From Patescibacteria group bacterium UBA5738 (GTDB lineage Bacteria > Patescibacteriota > Minisyncoccia > Minisyncoccales > UBA5738), in contig DIFW01000017.1 of assembly GCA_002419295.1 (NCBI GenBank), forward strand, positions 155,869-169,237: a stretch of 13,369 bases of DNA, in the 5' to 3' direction. Both the position numbers and the translations under genes were made by a program. The notes below the pieces were generated by a model. The model worked only from the letters and a program-made list of their open reading frames with translations, did not search any database and was not told where the DNA came from. Below, piece by piece: positions 6,528 to 13,272 of the stretch; position 1 is the stretch's first letter, and every line of letters starts with the position of its first letter.

Positions 6528-6620
6528 TTTTTTGAAATTAAAAACAAAATTGCGCCAGACAGCGTTGACGAAAATTAAATTTATTATTGTGCTAATGGGT
6601 GCGAGGGACCAACCTCCGCG

Positions 6621-7139
6621 TTAACGGGGGATAGACTCTCGCTTGGATTCGGTGGCAAAATATTTTTTTAGGATGAGGCGGAATATGGTTTTGTTTTTAA
6701 GGTTGGCTTCCAAGAGGCAAATGCCTTTGTTGGGAAAGCCGTAGACGACCAAAGTTTTGGGTTTTGCCAGGATCACCGCGCAAATCACCAGCAAATCTTC
6801 TTCGCCGTCAACACAAACATTGACTCTTTTTTTAATTGCTTGCCGAATGGCATCCCAGCTTTCTTTTTGGATGGTTCCGGCGGGATTTTTAACATTCAGG
6901 GAGCATTCGTGTTTTTGAGCGAATGCTTTGCGCTGGACCAGTTTATCGAAAATTTTGATATCGGATGGCAAATGATGCGAACAATAATCGCCCACGGTGA
7001 TTACGGTTTTATATTTCTTCTTGTCCAGTATTTTTTGATAACGGGCATTTATTTCGCTTTCCTCTCCGAATAATGATTTGCCCCAGACCTTTTGCATTCG
7101 GGAGCGCGATTTCTCTGGTAAAATATAGGTTTTTGGCAT
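6621..7139 (-). CDS. GTP-dependent dephospho-CoA kinase, archaeal type (DUF359)
   Basis: Catalyses the last step of CoA synthesis, phosphorylating dephospho-CoA at the ribose 3'-OH with GTP. The family was characterised in Thermococcus kodakarensis. From the preferred ATG at 7139 the protein is 172 residues, the usual DUF359 length. Signature motifs are in order: ITVGDYCSHHL (47-57), NVKNPAGTI (82-90), CVDGEEDLLV (109-118) and VVYGFPNKGI (131-140). Upstream in-frame starts at 7154 (ATG) and 7181 (TTG) would add 5 or 14 residues that the family does not need. It is transcribed against the surrounding lipid genes, between the thiolase and the DUF35 gene. Bacteria normally use the unrelated CoaE, so this looks acquired from archaea or retained in a lineage with archaeal-like CoA synthesis. 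Confidence 0.85.
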   Translation of the reverse strand: MPKTYILPEKSRSRMQKVWGKSLFGEESEINARYQKILDKKKYKTVITVGDYCSHHLPSDIKIFDKLVQRKAFAQKHECSLNVKNPAGTIQKESWDAIRQAIKKRVNVCVDGEEDLLVICAVILAKPKTLVVYGFPNKGICLLEANLKNKTIFRLILKKYFATESKRESIPR

Positions 7140-7170
7140 ATACTGAAAAATCATAAATTTTAATTCAAAA

Positions 7171-7199
7171 TTTTTAAGCAAGGGCTGATTTTGTGTTAA
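7171..7199 (-). promoter_or_regulatory. Possible promoter for the dephospho-CoA kinase gene
   Basis: On the minus strand TTAACA (7194-7199; 5 of 6) and TAAAAA (7171-7176; 4 of 6) are 17 bp apart. Predicted start is around 7164, about 25 nt before the ATG at 7139. The region is very AT-rich, so chance matches are easy. Confidence 0.3.
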
Positions 7200-7209
7200 A
7201 AATTAGGAA

Positions 7210-7238
7210 TTGCGACGCTAGAAAGATTTTAGCATAAA
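7210..7238 (+). promoter_or_regulatory. Possible promoter for the DUF35-DUF362 gene and downstream operon
   Basis: TTGCGA (7210-7215; 4 of 6) and CATAAA (7233-7238; 4 of 6) are separated by 17 bp, back to back with the minus-strand candidate. Transcription would start near 7245, about 9 nt before the ATG at 7254. Weak matches; location is the main support. Confidence 0.3.
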
Positions 7239-7253
7239 CTAACAAAAAAGATT

Positions 7254-8285
7254 ATGTTCCACGAATGTGAAAAATGCAAGCGGCGGTGGAGTTATCCTCT
7301 GTCCGAATGTCCGTATTGCTTTGTTTCTTTGAAAAAGATAACGGGGGAAAAGGCCGTTGTGCGCGGCGCCGCCAAGGTGAATATTCCCACCCTTTTTCAT
7401 CCCAATGTTCCGTATTATGTCTTCGTTTTGGAAGATGAATTCGGTAATTTTTGGAGCCACAAATCGGAAGAAAAACACGCTCTCGGCGATGAATTAAAAA
7501 TCAAAGCAAGTTCCGATCCGGACGCGGTCGCGGTTTGGCGGGTCAAATACGAGCATCGAGAAGCGATTGAAAAAGCGCTGGATTTAATCGGCGGCGCCGG
7601 TGTCGGCGCGGATTCAAAAATTGTGGTTTTGCCGACCCTTGAAAAAGCCAGCCATAGTTATTTCCGCGATAATATCTCGCCGGAATTTTTGTCCGCGGTT
7701 TTGGAGTTGTTGGCGAGCAAGGGCGTAAAAACTGAAAATATCGTCGTTGCCGGACAAAGTTTTGGCGATTTGCCGGCGCCGGCAATGGCGCAAAAATCCG
7801 GATTGGTCGCCGCGTGCCAAAAATTCGGTATTATCCCTTGTGATTTATCGGAAGGCGAGTTTGAAAAAAGGGGCCAGTTTGAAATTTCCAAAAAAGTTTT
7901 GGACGCGGATTTGACAATCAACCTGGCGATGGAAAAAATGGGCCGGGCGGCGGCGGCGGAAAATATGTTCCGGGTTTTGAAGAAGGAAAATTATCTAGGG
8001 CAGATTTATCTGTCCTCCGAAGCGGAAATCTTCGCCGCTTTGTCGCCGCTGTTGCCCAATGCAATTACTATCGGCGAAGCGGAGTTTGTCCAAAGACCCA
8101 ACAAGATTGCCGTGTTTATGGGATTGGTTTTGGCGTCAAAAAACGCGGTTAATTTGGACAGAGTTTTCAATGAAATCGCCCAATCGGCGAAAATACCCGA
8201 AATTATCAAAAATATTACCGCGGGCGGTATTCCGATCGCGGGCCGGAGTATTAGAGAAGTTCAATATCAAGCGGAAATCTTTTAA
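7254..8285 (+). CDS. DUF35 (zinc ribbon + OB fold) fused to DUF362 domain
   Basis: A 343-residue two-part protein. Residues 1-25 form a rubredoxin-like zinc ribbon with CxxC at C5/C8 and C19/C22. Residues about 26-98 are the OB fold (PYYVFVLEDEFGNFW, then GDELKIK). This is the DUF35 architecture, which in archaeal acetoacetyl-CoA thiolase/HMG-CoA synthase complexes bridges the enzymes and holds CoA. Residues about 118-343 resemble DUF362: IVVLPTLEKASH, SPEFLSAVLELLASKGVKTENIVVAG, KSGLVAACQKFGI, KKVLDADLTINLAM. I infer a scaffold for the thiolase at 5183. The DUF362 part has no agreed function; its usual PKLKTH-like segment is not evident. The 128-bp gap before fabG holds a large AT-rich hairpin. 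Confidence 0.8.
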   Translation: MFHECEKCKRRWSYPLSECPYCFVSLKKITGEKAVVRGAAKVNIPTLFHPNVPYYVFVLEDEFGNFWSHKSEEKHALGDELKIKASSDPDAVAVWRVKYEHREAIEKALDLIGGAGVGADSKIVVLPTLEKASHSYFRDNISPEFLSAVLELLASKGVKTENIVVAGQSFGDLPAPAMAQKSGLVAACQKFGIIPCDLSEGEFEKRGQFEISKKVLDADLTINLAMEKMGRAAAAENMFRVLKKENYLGQIYLSSEAEIFAALSPLLPNAITIGEAEFVQRPNKIAVFMGLVLASKNAVNLDRVFNEIAQSAKIPEIIKNITAGGIPIAGRSIREVQYQAEIF

Positions 8286-8413
8286 AATTTAAAATTAAAA
8301 AAGCAAAATTAAAAATTACAACGCAAAGTTTAAAAATGAAAATGCGAAATCGGACATTTTGCATTTTCAATTGTCATTTTCCATTTTGATTTTTACATTT
8401 TAAATTAAATATC
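8286..8413 (+). repeat. AT-rich intergenic inverted repeat (hairpin) before fabG
   Basis: The core is a 14-bp stem with one mismatch: TGAAAATGCGAAAT at 8337-8350 and ATTTTGCATTTTCA at 8356-8369, loop CGGAC. The outer flanks (AATTTAAAATTAAAAA near 8286 and TTTTTACATTTTAAATT near 8390) also pair, so most of the intergenic region can fold as one long imperfect hairpin. Similar units occur before plsC2 and the last gene. Elements of this style are common between genes in CPR genomes. The role is unknown; the fabG ATG lies at its right edge. Confidence 0.6.
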
Positions 8414-9166
8414 ATGGACAAACAATTTGAAAACAAGATAATTTTGGTGACGGGGGCGTCGCAGGGGATTGGCAAGGCGATTGCCAAAAAGTTTGCGTCG
8501 CTGGGCGCGAAGATTGCCCTCAACGACATTGCGCTCCAGGAGGAGAATTTAAAAGCGGCGGGCGAAGAGATGAAAGCCGCCGGCGCGCCGGAAGCCAAAT
8601 ACTTTTTGGCCGATGTCTCAAAATATGAAGAAGTGGAAAAAATGATGGCCGCGATTCAAACCGAATTCGGCCGGTTGGATGTTTTGGTGAATAATGCCGG
8701 TATTGCCAAAGATCGCACTTTGGCGAAAATGACCGTTGAAGAATGGCAAAGAGTGATCGACATCAATTTAACCAGCGTCTTTAATTGTTCCAAATCGGCG
8801 TTGCCGATGCTGATCGCCAATCAGGGCAATATCGTGAGCCTGTCGTCTTTTTCGGGATTGCGGGGCAATTTTGGCCAAACCAATTACACCGCGGCCAAAG
8901 CCGGAATCATCGGATTTACCAAAACGCTTTCCAAAGAAGTCGGTAAATTCGGCGTGCGCGTTAACGCGGTGGCCCCGGGATTTATTGAATCAAAAATGAC
9001 CGAGTCGATGCCCGAAGAGGTCAAAGCGATGGTAAAAAAGTTAACATCTCTGGCGCGGACCGGCAAACCCGAAGAAGTGGCCGCCGCGGTTGCGTTTCTG
9101 GCTTCAAATGAAGCGAGTTTTATCACCGGCGCGGTTTTGAATATCGACGGCGGCTTGTGGTTGTAG
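8414..9166 (+). CDS. fabG: 3-oxoacyl-[ACP/CoA] reductase
   Basis: A 250-residue short-chain dehydrogenase that reduces the 3-keto group after condensation. The Rossmann motif TGASQGIG (13-20), NNAG (93-96), Asn118 (INLTS), Ser145, and the YxxxK pair Tyr158/Lys162 (NYTAAKAG) form a complete catalytic tetrad. PGFIESKMTE and the terminal GAVLNIDGGLWL match FabG. Strand beta-2 ends in LND (Asp38), an acidic residue typical of NADH-preferring SDRs, whereas E. coli FabG uses NADPH; cofactor choice is therefore an inference. It sits between the DUF35 fusion and FabZ-FabK, as expected for a chain-elongation operon. No ACP gene is nearby, so the carrier may be CoA. Start ATG 8414 without Shine-Dalgarno. 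Confidence 0.93.
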   Translation: MDKQFENKIILVTGASQGIGKAIAKKFASLGAKIALNDIALQEENLKAAGEEMKAAGAPEAKYFLADVSKYEEVEKMMAAIQTEFGRLDVLVNNAGIAKDRTLAKMTVEEWQRVIDINLTSVFNCSKSALPMLIANQGNIVSLSSFSGLRGNFGQTNYTAAKAGIIGFTKTLSKEVGKFGVRVNAVAPGFIESKMTESMPEEVKAMVKKLTSLARTGKPEEVAAAVAFLASNEASFITGAVLNIDGGLWL

Positions 9167-9182
9167 AAAAACCGGCGCTCGA

Positions 9183-9319
9183 TGTTATAATAGACGGGCA
9201 AGGGGCGAAGAGAACTTTTAAATTGCCTTGCCGCTATTTTTGTGGTAGGAGAATAAATTCCAAACAATATTGAAATTTATTCAGTATTTGGCGTTTGGAC
9301 TTTGAAACTTATAAAAATT
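9183..9319 (+). promoter_or_regulatory. Extended -10 promoter and structured leader of fabZ-fabK
   Basis: TGTTATAAT (9183-9191) is a perfect extended -10; the best -35 is a poor TTGTAG at 9161. The transcript would have a leader of about 120 nt, long for this window. GGCAAGG (9197-9203) pairs with CCTTGCC (9226-9232), followed by GCTATTTTTG, terminator- or attenuator-like. Further on, AATAAATT (9252-9259) pairs with AATTTATT (9274-9281), while CCAAAC (9260-9265) can pair with GTTTGG (9293-9298); these two pairings interlock. It could be the fabG terminator, a regulatory leader, or both. Confidence 0.4.
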
Positions 9320-10825
9320 ATGCTTTACAACAAAGAGCAGATTAAAGAGATCATCCCTTATAAAGAACCGTTTTTGTGGGTGGATGAAATTGAAAAAATC
9401 GAACGGGATACCATCGTGGGCTACAAGCAAACTTTGCCGCAAGATGACTATTTCGCGGGTCATTTTGTTGATTTTCCGATAATGCCCGGAGTTTTGGTGG
9501 TGGAAGGCATCGCCCAAACCGGCAGTTTGCTGTTGCGCGAAAAAATCGGAAACAGCCATCAAAACAAACACCTTTTGGCCTATCAAGTGCGCACCGTGCA
9601 GTTTGTGGCGCCGATTTTTCCGGGAGACAAAATCAAATACCGGGTGCAGTTGGTCGGTTTTTATGACGGCAGAATCGCCAATTTCGTCGGCGAAGCATCG
9701 GTGAAAGGCGTGTTGAAATGCGAAACCCGTTTTTCGGTGGCGGTGATGGACAAATCCGAAATGAAAGAAAAATTTTTGAAACAAGATTCGCAATCAGCGC
9801 CATCGGCGGCAAATAAATTTTTCAAATTGCCGCCGCTTTCTATCGGCAAATGGACCGCCAAATATCCCATCATTCAAGGCGGGATGGCGGTGCGCGTGTC
9901 TTTGCATAATCTGGCGGGCAATGTGGCCAAAAACGGCGGCGTGGGCATCGTGGCGATCTCGGGAATGATGGGCGGCGAGGAAGTCAAAGGCGAAATCCGG
10001 CAAGCCCGCGCGATTGCCGGCCCCGGCGGCGTTATCGGCGTGAATATTATGGGTGTTATCGGACGCTTTAACGAATTGTTGGGTGCGGCGCTGGAAGAAG
10101 GGGTTGATTTGGTGGTCCAGGGCGCGGGATTCCGCTTGGATACTTTTGAAATGGCCAAAAAATATAACACGCCGGTTTTTGCCCTTGCTTCAAGCGTTAA
10201 GGTGGCTCATAAGGCGCAGAATGCGGGCGCGACCGCGATCGTGGTCGAGGGAGAGGACGCGGGCGGCCATTTGGGATTTCCATACGGCAAGCCGTTCCGT
10301 AAAACCATTGATATTCTCAAAGAAATAAAAGAATCGGGGATTAAATTGCCGCTGATTGCCGCCGGCGGAGTTTTTACCGGTGCCGATATTGTGGAGATGT
10401 TGCGTGCCGGCGCCGTCGGCGTGCAGATGGCCACTCGTTTTGTGTCTACCGAGGAGTGCGATGCCAACATTAAATTCAAGCAGGCGCATATTGATGCCGG
10501 CAAAGAGGATGTGGTGATTATCCGTTCTCCCGTGGGACTTCCCGGACGGGCGGTGCGCACGCCCTTTGTCGATAAGCTTCTGAAAGGCGCCGCGCCCAAA
10601 GCTCTGCCCGAAGAATGCAAGGGATGCATCGGGCCGGTATGCGATAAAAGCTATTGCATCTTGAAGGCGTTGGAAGCGGCGCGGAAAGGCGATCTGGACA
10701 ATGGGCTGGTGTTTGCCGGCGCTAATGTGTGGCGCGTGCAAAAAATGAGCACGGTTAAAGCAATTATTGACGAACTGGTTAATGAAGCCAATGCTATTTT
10801 GGCCAAAGAGCCCCTCATTATTTAA
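9320..10825 (+). CDS. Fusion: FabZ-type dehydratase + FabK-type enoyl reductase
   Basis: A 501-residue bifunctional protein (ATG 9320; an upstream TTG at 9302 would add 6 residues). Residues 1-145 are a hot-dog-fold FabZ: GHFVDFPIMPGVLVVEGIAQ with catalytic His48 and Glu62. A Ser/Ala/Gln-rich linker (about 150-168) leads to a FMN-binding TIM barrel of the FabK/nitronate monooxygenase family. It has YPIIQGGMA (182-190), GVNIMGVI, EDAGGHLG (with the FabK-type His), LIAAGGVFTGADI and QMATRF. The C-terminus carries C433, C436, C441 and C446 (CKGCIGPVCDKSYC), found in a subgroup of such flavoproteins and possibly metal-binding. It would dehydrate 3-hydroxyacyl and then reduce enoyl intermediates in one polypeptide. 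A nitronate monooxygenase role is unlikely given the fused dehydratase. Confidence 0.88.
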   Translation: MLYNKEQIKEIIPYKEPFLWVDEIEKIERDTIVGYKQTLPQDDYFAGHFVDFPIMPGVLVVEGIAQTGSLLLREKIGNSHQNKHLLAYQVRTVQFVAPIFPGDKIKYRVQLVGFYDGRIANFVGEASVKGVLKCETRFSVAVMDKSEMKEKFLKQDSQSAPSAANKFFKLPPLSIGKWTAKYPIIQGGMAVRVSLHNLAGNVAKNGGVGIVAISGMMGGEEVKGEIRQARAIAGPGGVIGVNIMGVIGRFNELLGAALEEGVDLVVQGAGFRLDTFEMAKKYNTPVFALASSVKVAHKAQNAGATAIVVEGEDAGGHLGFPYGKPFRKTIDILKEIKESGIKLPLIAAGGVFTGADIVEMLRAGAVGVQMATRFVSTEECDANIKFKQAHIDAGKEDVVIIRSPVGLPGRAVRTPFVDKLLKGAAPKALPEECKGCIGPVCDKSYCILKALEAARKGDLDNGLVFAGANVWRVQKMSTVKAIIDELVNEANAILAKEPLII

Positions 10826-10852
10826 AAATTATAAATTTAAAATTAAGATTTT

Positions 10853-11794
10853 ATGTTCAGCCATAATAAACTCACTAAACTTTTAAATATTAAATATCCC
10901 ATTATCCAAGGAGGAATGGCTGGCGTTTCGGAATCAACTTTGGCGGCGGCGGTTTCCAATGCCGGAGGAATGGGAGTGATCGGTTCGGGGTTTGCGTCTT
11001 CCGATTGGCTAAAAGAGGAAATCAAAAAAGCCAAAGCGCTTACTGATAAACCCTTTGGCGTAAATCTTTTGATGCAGAATCCCGCCGCGCCGGAATTGAT
11101 GAAAGTGATTGTCAAGGAAAAAATTGCGGCGGTTTTCACCGGCGGCGGCAATCCTATGCCGATTTTGCCTTATTTAAAGCAGGCCGGAATAAAAGCGATT
11201 CCAGTGGTGCCTTTGGTTCGTCTGGCGGCAAAAATGGAGCAGGCAGGCGCGGACGCGGTGGTGGTGGAGGGCTTGGAGTCGGGCGGCCACATTGGAGAAA
11301 GCACGACGATATGCCTGGTGCCGCAGACTCGTGACGCCGTCAAAAATATTCCGATTATCGCCGCCGGCGGGATTTGCGACGGCCAAACTATGGCGGCGGT
11401 GCTGGTTTTGGGCGCCGACGGCGTTCAGGTCGGTACGCGCTTTTTGGCCGCGTCCGAATGCCAGATTCACGACAGCTACAAGCAAGCCGTGGTTAACGCG
11501 AGCGATGAAGATATTGCGGTGGTGGCGCGGTTCACCGGCCATCCGGTGCGGATGATTAAAAACAAATTCGTGGAATCGGTGCGCAAGATTGAAGCGAAAA
11601 ACCCGTTTCCTGAAGAGATAAAATCCGAGCGGTTTGCCGGCAATAAAGGCGGTGCCAACGCCGATTTGTCGGCATTGCTGTGCGGCACTTGCGCGGGCGG
11701 AATCAAGGAAATTAAAACTTGCCAAGAGATTATCGATGAAATTGTCGGCGATGCCAAGCAAGCGCTGGAATCTGCCGCGTCATTGATGAATTAA
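10853..11794 (+). CDS. fabK: Enoyl-[ACP/CoA] reductase II, flavin-dependent
   Basis: A 313-residue stand-alone FabK/NMO-family flavoprotein of normal FabK length. Motifs are YPIIQGGMAGVSE (15-27), SNAGGMGVIGSG, GVNLLMQNP, VVVEGLESGGHIGE with the catalytic-type His146, IIAAGGICDG (168-177) and GVQVGTRFLA. GGHIGE and NLLM favour FabK over nitronate monooxygenase. It reduces the trans-2-enoyl double bond with NAD(P)H through FMN. The C-terminal tail (LCGTCAGGIKEIKTCQE) keeps three Cys but differs from the fusion protein. It lies 27 bp after the FabZ-FabK fusion, making a second enoyl reductase in the same operon, and a third, broken copy occurs at 3139. Possibly the two act on different chain lengths. 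Confidence 0.9.
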   Translation: MFSHNKLTKLLNIKYPIIQGGMAGVSESTLAAAVSNAGGMGVIGSGFASSDWLKEEIKKAKALTDKPFGVNLLMQNPAAPELMKVIVKEKIAAVFTGGGNPMPILPYLKQAGIKAIPVVPLVRLAAKMEQAGADAVVVEGLESGGHIGESTTICLVPQTRDAVKNIPIIAAGGICDGQTMAAVLVLGADGVQVGTRFLAASECQIHDSYKQAVVNASDEDIAVVARFTGHPVRMIKNKFVESVRKIEAKNPFPEEIKSERFAGNKGGANADLSALLCGTCAGGIKEIKTCQEIIDEIVGDAKQALESAASLMN

Positions 11795-11796
11795 TT

Positions 11797-12459
11797 ATGA
11801 ATCGCGCAACTTCAACAATTTCGTGGATATTACTGGGGTGGTTTTTCCGTTTTTTTCTGGTGAAAGAAATTATCGGCAAAGAAAATTTTTCAAAAAAAAA
11901 GAATTATATTTTGGTGTCAAATCATACCAGCCATTTGGATTGGATGATCGGCTGTTATTTGTGCGCGCCGCGAAAATACACTTTTATCGGACAAGTGGAT
12001 AAAATGACGGGGATTAGGGGGCTGTTGCGGGACTTAACCTATTTTTGGGGGTCAACGATTCCGGTTGATCGCAATAATCCGGAATCAAGAAAAAAAGCGG
12101 CGCGGATGGCGATTGGCTTTTTGAGGAAAGGTTATAACTTGTTTATGTTTCCCGAAGGGACGCGCGCTCGCGACGGTAAATTGAAAATGTTCAAGCGCGG
12201 CGTGGGGAATTTGTATTTGCAAACCGGCGTGCCGATTTTGCCGGTGGCGATGGTTGGCACTTACCAAATAATGCCTCCCGGGGGTAAAATGAAATTAAGC
12301 CGCTCGGCAAGAATTATCATCGGTAAGCCGCGGGAATTTACCGAGGAATTGGCGGCGGCGAAAAATATGAATTCCGAATCCGAAGAATATCTGCGCCTTT
12401 GCGAAAAAATCGCCAAAAGCGCCCAAGAAGAAGTGCGCGTCCTGTTGGCGCAAGATTGA
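11797..12459 (+). CDS. PlsC-like 1-acylglycerol-3-phosphate acyltransferase (copy 1)
   Basis: A 220-residue LPLAT-family acyltransferase. It should add a fatty acyl group to (lyso)phosphatidic acid at the membrane. The HX4D motif is NHTSHLD (His43, Asp48), and the acceptor-binding motif FPEGTR (118-123) is canonical. GNLYLQTGVPILPVAMVGT (about 137-155) is the usual third block. An N-terminal hydrophobic helix (SWILLGWFFRFFLV) probably anchors it. The start ATG lies 2 bp after the fabK stop, so translation is likely coupled and the gene shares its operon. Specificity for acyl-CoA, acyl-ACP or acyl-phosphate cannot be seen. It is clearly paralogous to the next gene. Confidence 0.9.
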   Translation: MNRATSTISWILLGWFFRFFLVKEIIGKENFSKKKNYILVSNHTSHLDWMIGCYLCAPRKYTFIGQVDKMTGIRGLLRDLTYFWGSTIPVDRNNPESRKKAARMAIGFLRKGYNLFMFPEGTRARDGKLKMFKRGVGNLYLQTGVPILPVAMVGTYQIMPPGGKMKLSRSARIIIGKPREFTEELAAAKNMNSESEEYLRLCEKIAKSAQEEVRVLLAQD

Positions 12460-12606
12460 AAATTGAAAAATCTGCGTCCAAGGCGCATCCGTCCTTCGGC
12501 GGAAAAATTCAAAATTAAGGTAAAATTCCTTGCGGAATTTTGATTTTTATTTTTCAATTTTGCATTGTCATTTTTCGTTTTGATTTTTAATTTTAAATTT
12601 TTCATT
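12460..12606 (+). repeat. AT-rich intergenic repeat unit before plsC copy 2
   Basis: Contains the hairpin AAAATTCC-TTGC-GGAATTTT (8-bp perfect stem, near 12522-12541) followed by GATTTTTATTTTT, then a tail GATTTTTAATTTTAAATTTTT running into the next ATG. The same head (GAAAATTGAAAAATC) and tail recur at 13263-13343. This suggests a dispersed hairpin family, possibly also acting as a weak terminator or processing site. Confidence 0.6.
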
Positions 12607-13272
12607 ATGGATTCTTTCGTTGCTACAATTTCAAAAATGATATTGGGAAAACCGATTGAAAAACTGATGATCAAAAAAATCATCGGCCGCGAGAACATTC
12701 CGTCGGGTGGTTTTATTTTAGCGTCAAATCATTTGAGCCATGCGGATTGGTTTGCCAGCGGTTATGTTTGCGCGCCGAAAAAATTCACCTTTTTGGCGCA
12801 AGTGGATCAATACAAAGGTTTCAAAAAATTATGGCGCAACATAATCTATTGGTGGGGGCAAATCATTCCCATTGACCGCAAAAGCGACGAATCAAAAAAA
12901 CAAGCCATGGAGCGAGCGGTGGAAATGCTAAAAAACGGCTATCGCGTGATTATTTATCCCGAGGGAGGGCGCGCCTATGACGGCGTTTTGCGGGAATTCA
13001 AATCCGGCGTGGGGAATTTGTATTTGCAAACCGGCGTGCCGATTTTGCCGGCGGCGTTTTCGGGAACGCGGGAAATTTTGCCGCCGCATGGAAAATTCAA
13101 ATTGAAAAAAATCGTGCGAATCAATATCGGCAAACCGCTTGATTTCGCCAAAGAGCGTGAAATCGCTTCCAAGCTGGACAGGCATTCGCATGCCTATCAC
13201 GGTCTTTGCGCCGATATTGCCAAGCGGATTGAGGAAGAAGTCCGCCATCTGCTTGGCGAAATTGAAAATTGA
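12607..13272 (+). CDS. PlsC-like acyltransferase (copy 2)
   Basis: A 221-residue paralogue of the preceding gene (ATG 12607; the in-frame ATG at 12565 lies inside the AT-rich repeat and is unlikely). HX4D is present as NHLSHAD (His42, Asp47). The second motif is YPEGGR (117-122) where PlsC proteins usually have FPEGTR, so Thr is replaced by Gly. GNLYLQTGVPILPAAFSGT matches copy 1 closely. The N-terminus is less hydrophobic than in copy 1. Two acyltransferases side by side could divide the sn-1 and sn-2 positions of glycerol phosphate; no plsX, plsY or plsB is in the window. This is inference from pairing only. Confidence 0.88.
   Translation: MDSFVATISKMILGKPIEKLMIKKIIGRENIPSGGFILASNHLSHADWFASGYVCAPKKFTFLAQVDQYKGFKKLWRNIIYWWGQIIPIDRKSDESKKQAMERAVEMLKNGYRVIIYPEGGRAYDGVLREFKSGVGNLYLQTGVPILPAAFSGTREILPPHGKFKLKKIVRINIGKPLDFAKEREIASKLDRHSHAYHGLCADIAKRIEEEVRHLLGEIEN

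Noticed and set aside
6614..6631. Hairpin CCTCCG-CGTTAA-CGGGGG as terminator of the dephospho-CoA kinase gene
   Set aside because: Stem is only 6 bp with a G-T pair, overlaps the stop codon, and no T-run follows on the minus strand.
8286..8413. CRISPR-like repeats
   Set aside because: No regular repeat-spacer pattern; the similarity is inverted and AT-rich, and there are no cas genes.
10190..10741. Minus-strand ORF of 183 codons opposite fabZ-fabK
   Set aside because: Antisense shadow; rich in His/Arg/Gln with no family features.
11174..11761. Minus-strand ORF of 195 codons opposite fabK
   Set aside because: Composition is a shadow of the GC-rich codons of the real gene; no recognisable domain, and the plus-strand gene is certain.
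10853..11794. Annotation as nitronate monooxygenase
   Set aside because: The families overlap, but the FabK-like GGHIGE motif, the length and the operon with FabG/FabZ/PlsC favour enoyl reductase.
12261..12698. Minus-strand ORF of 145 codons across plsC1 and the AT-rich repeat
   Set aside because: Covers two real plus-strand features; its lysine- and asparagine-rich middle only reflects the repeat.
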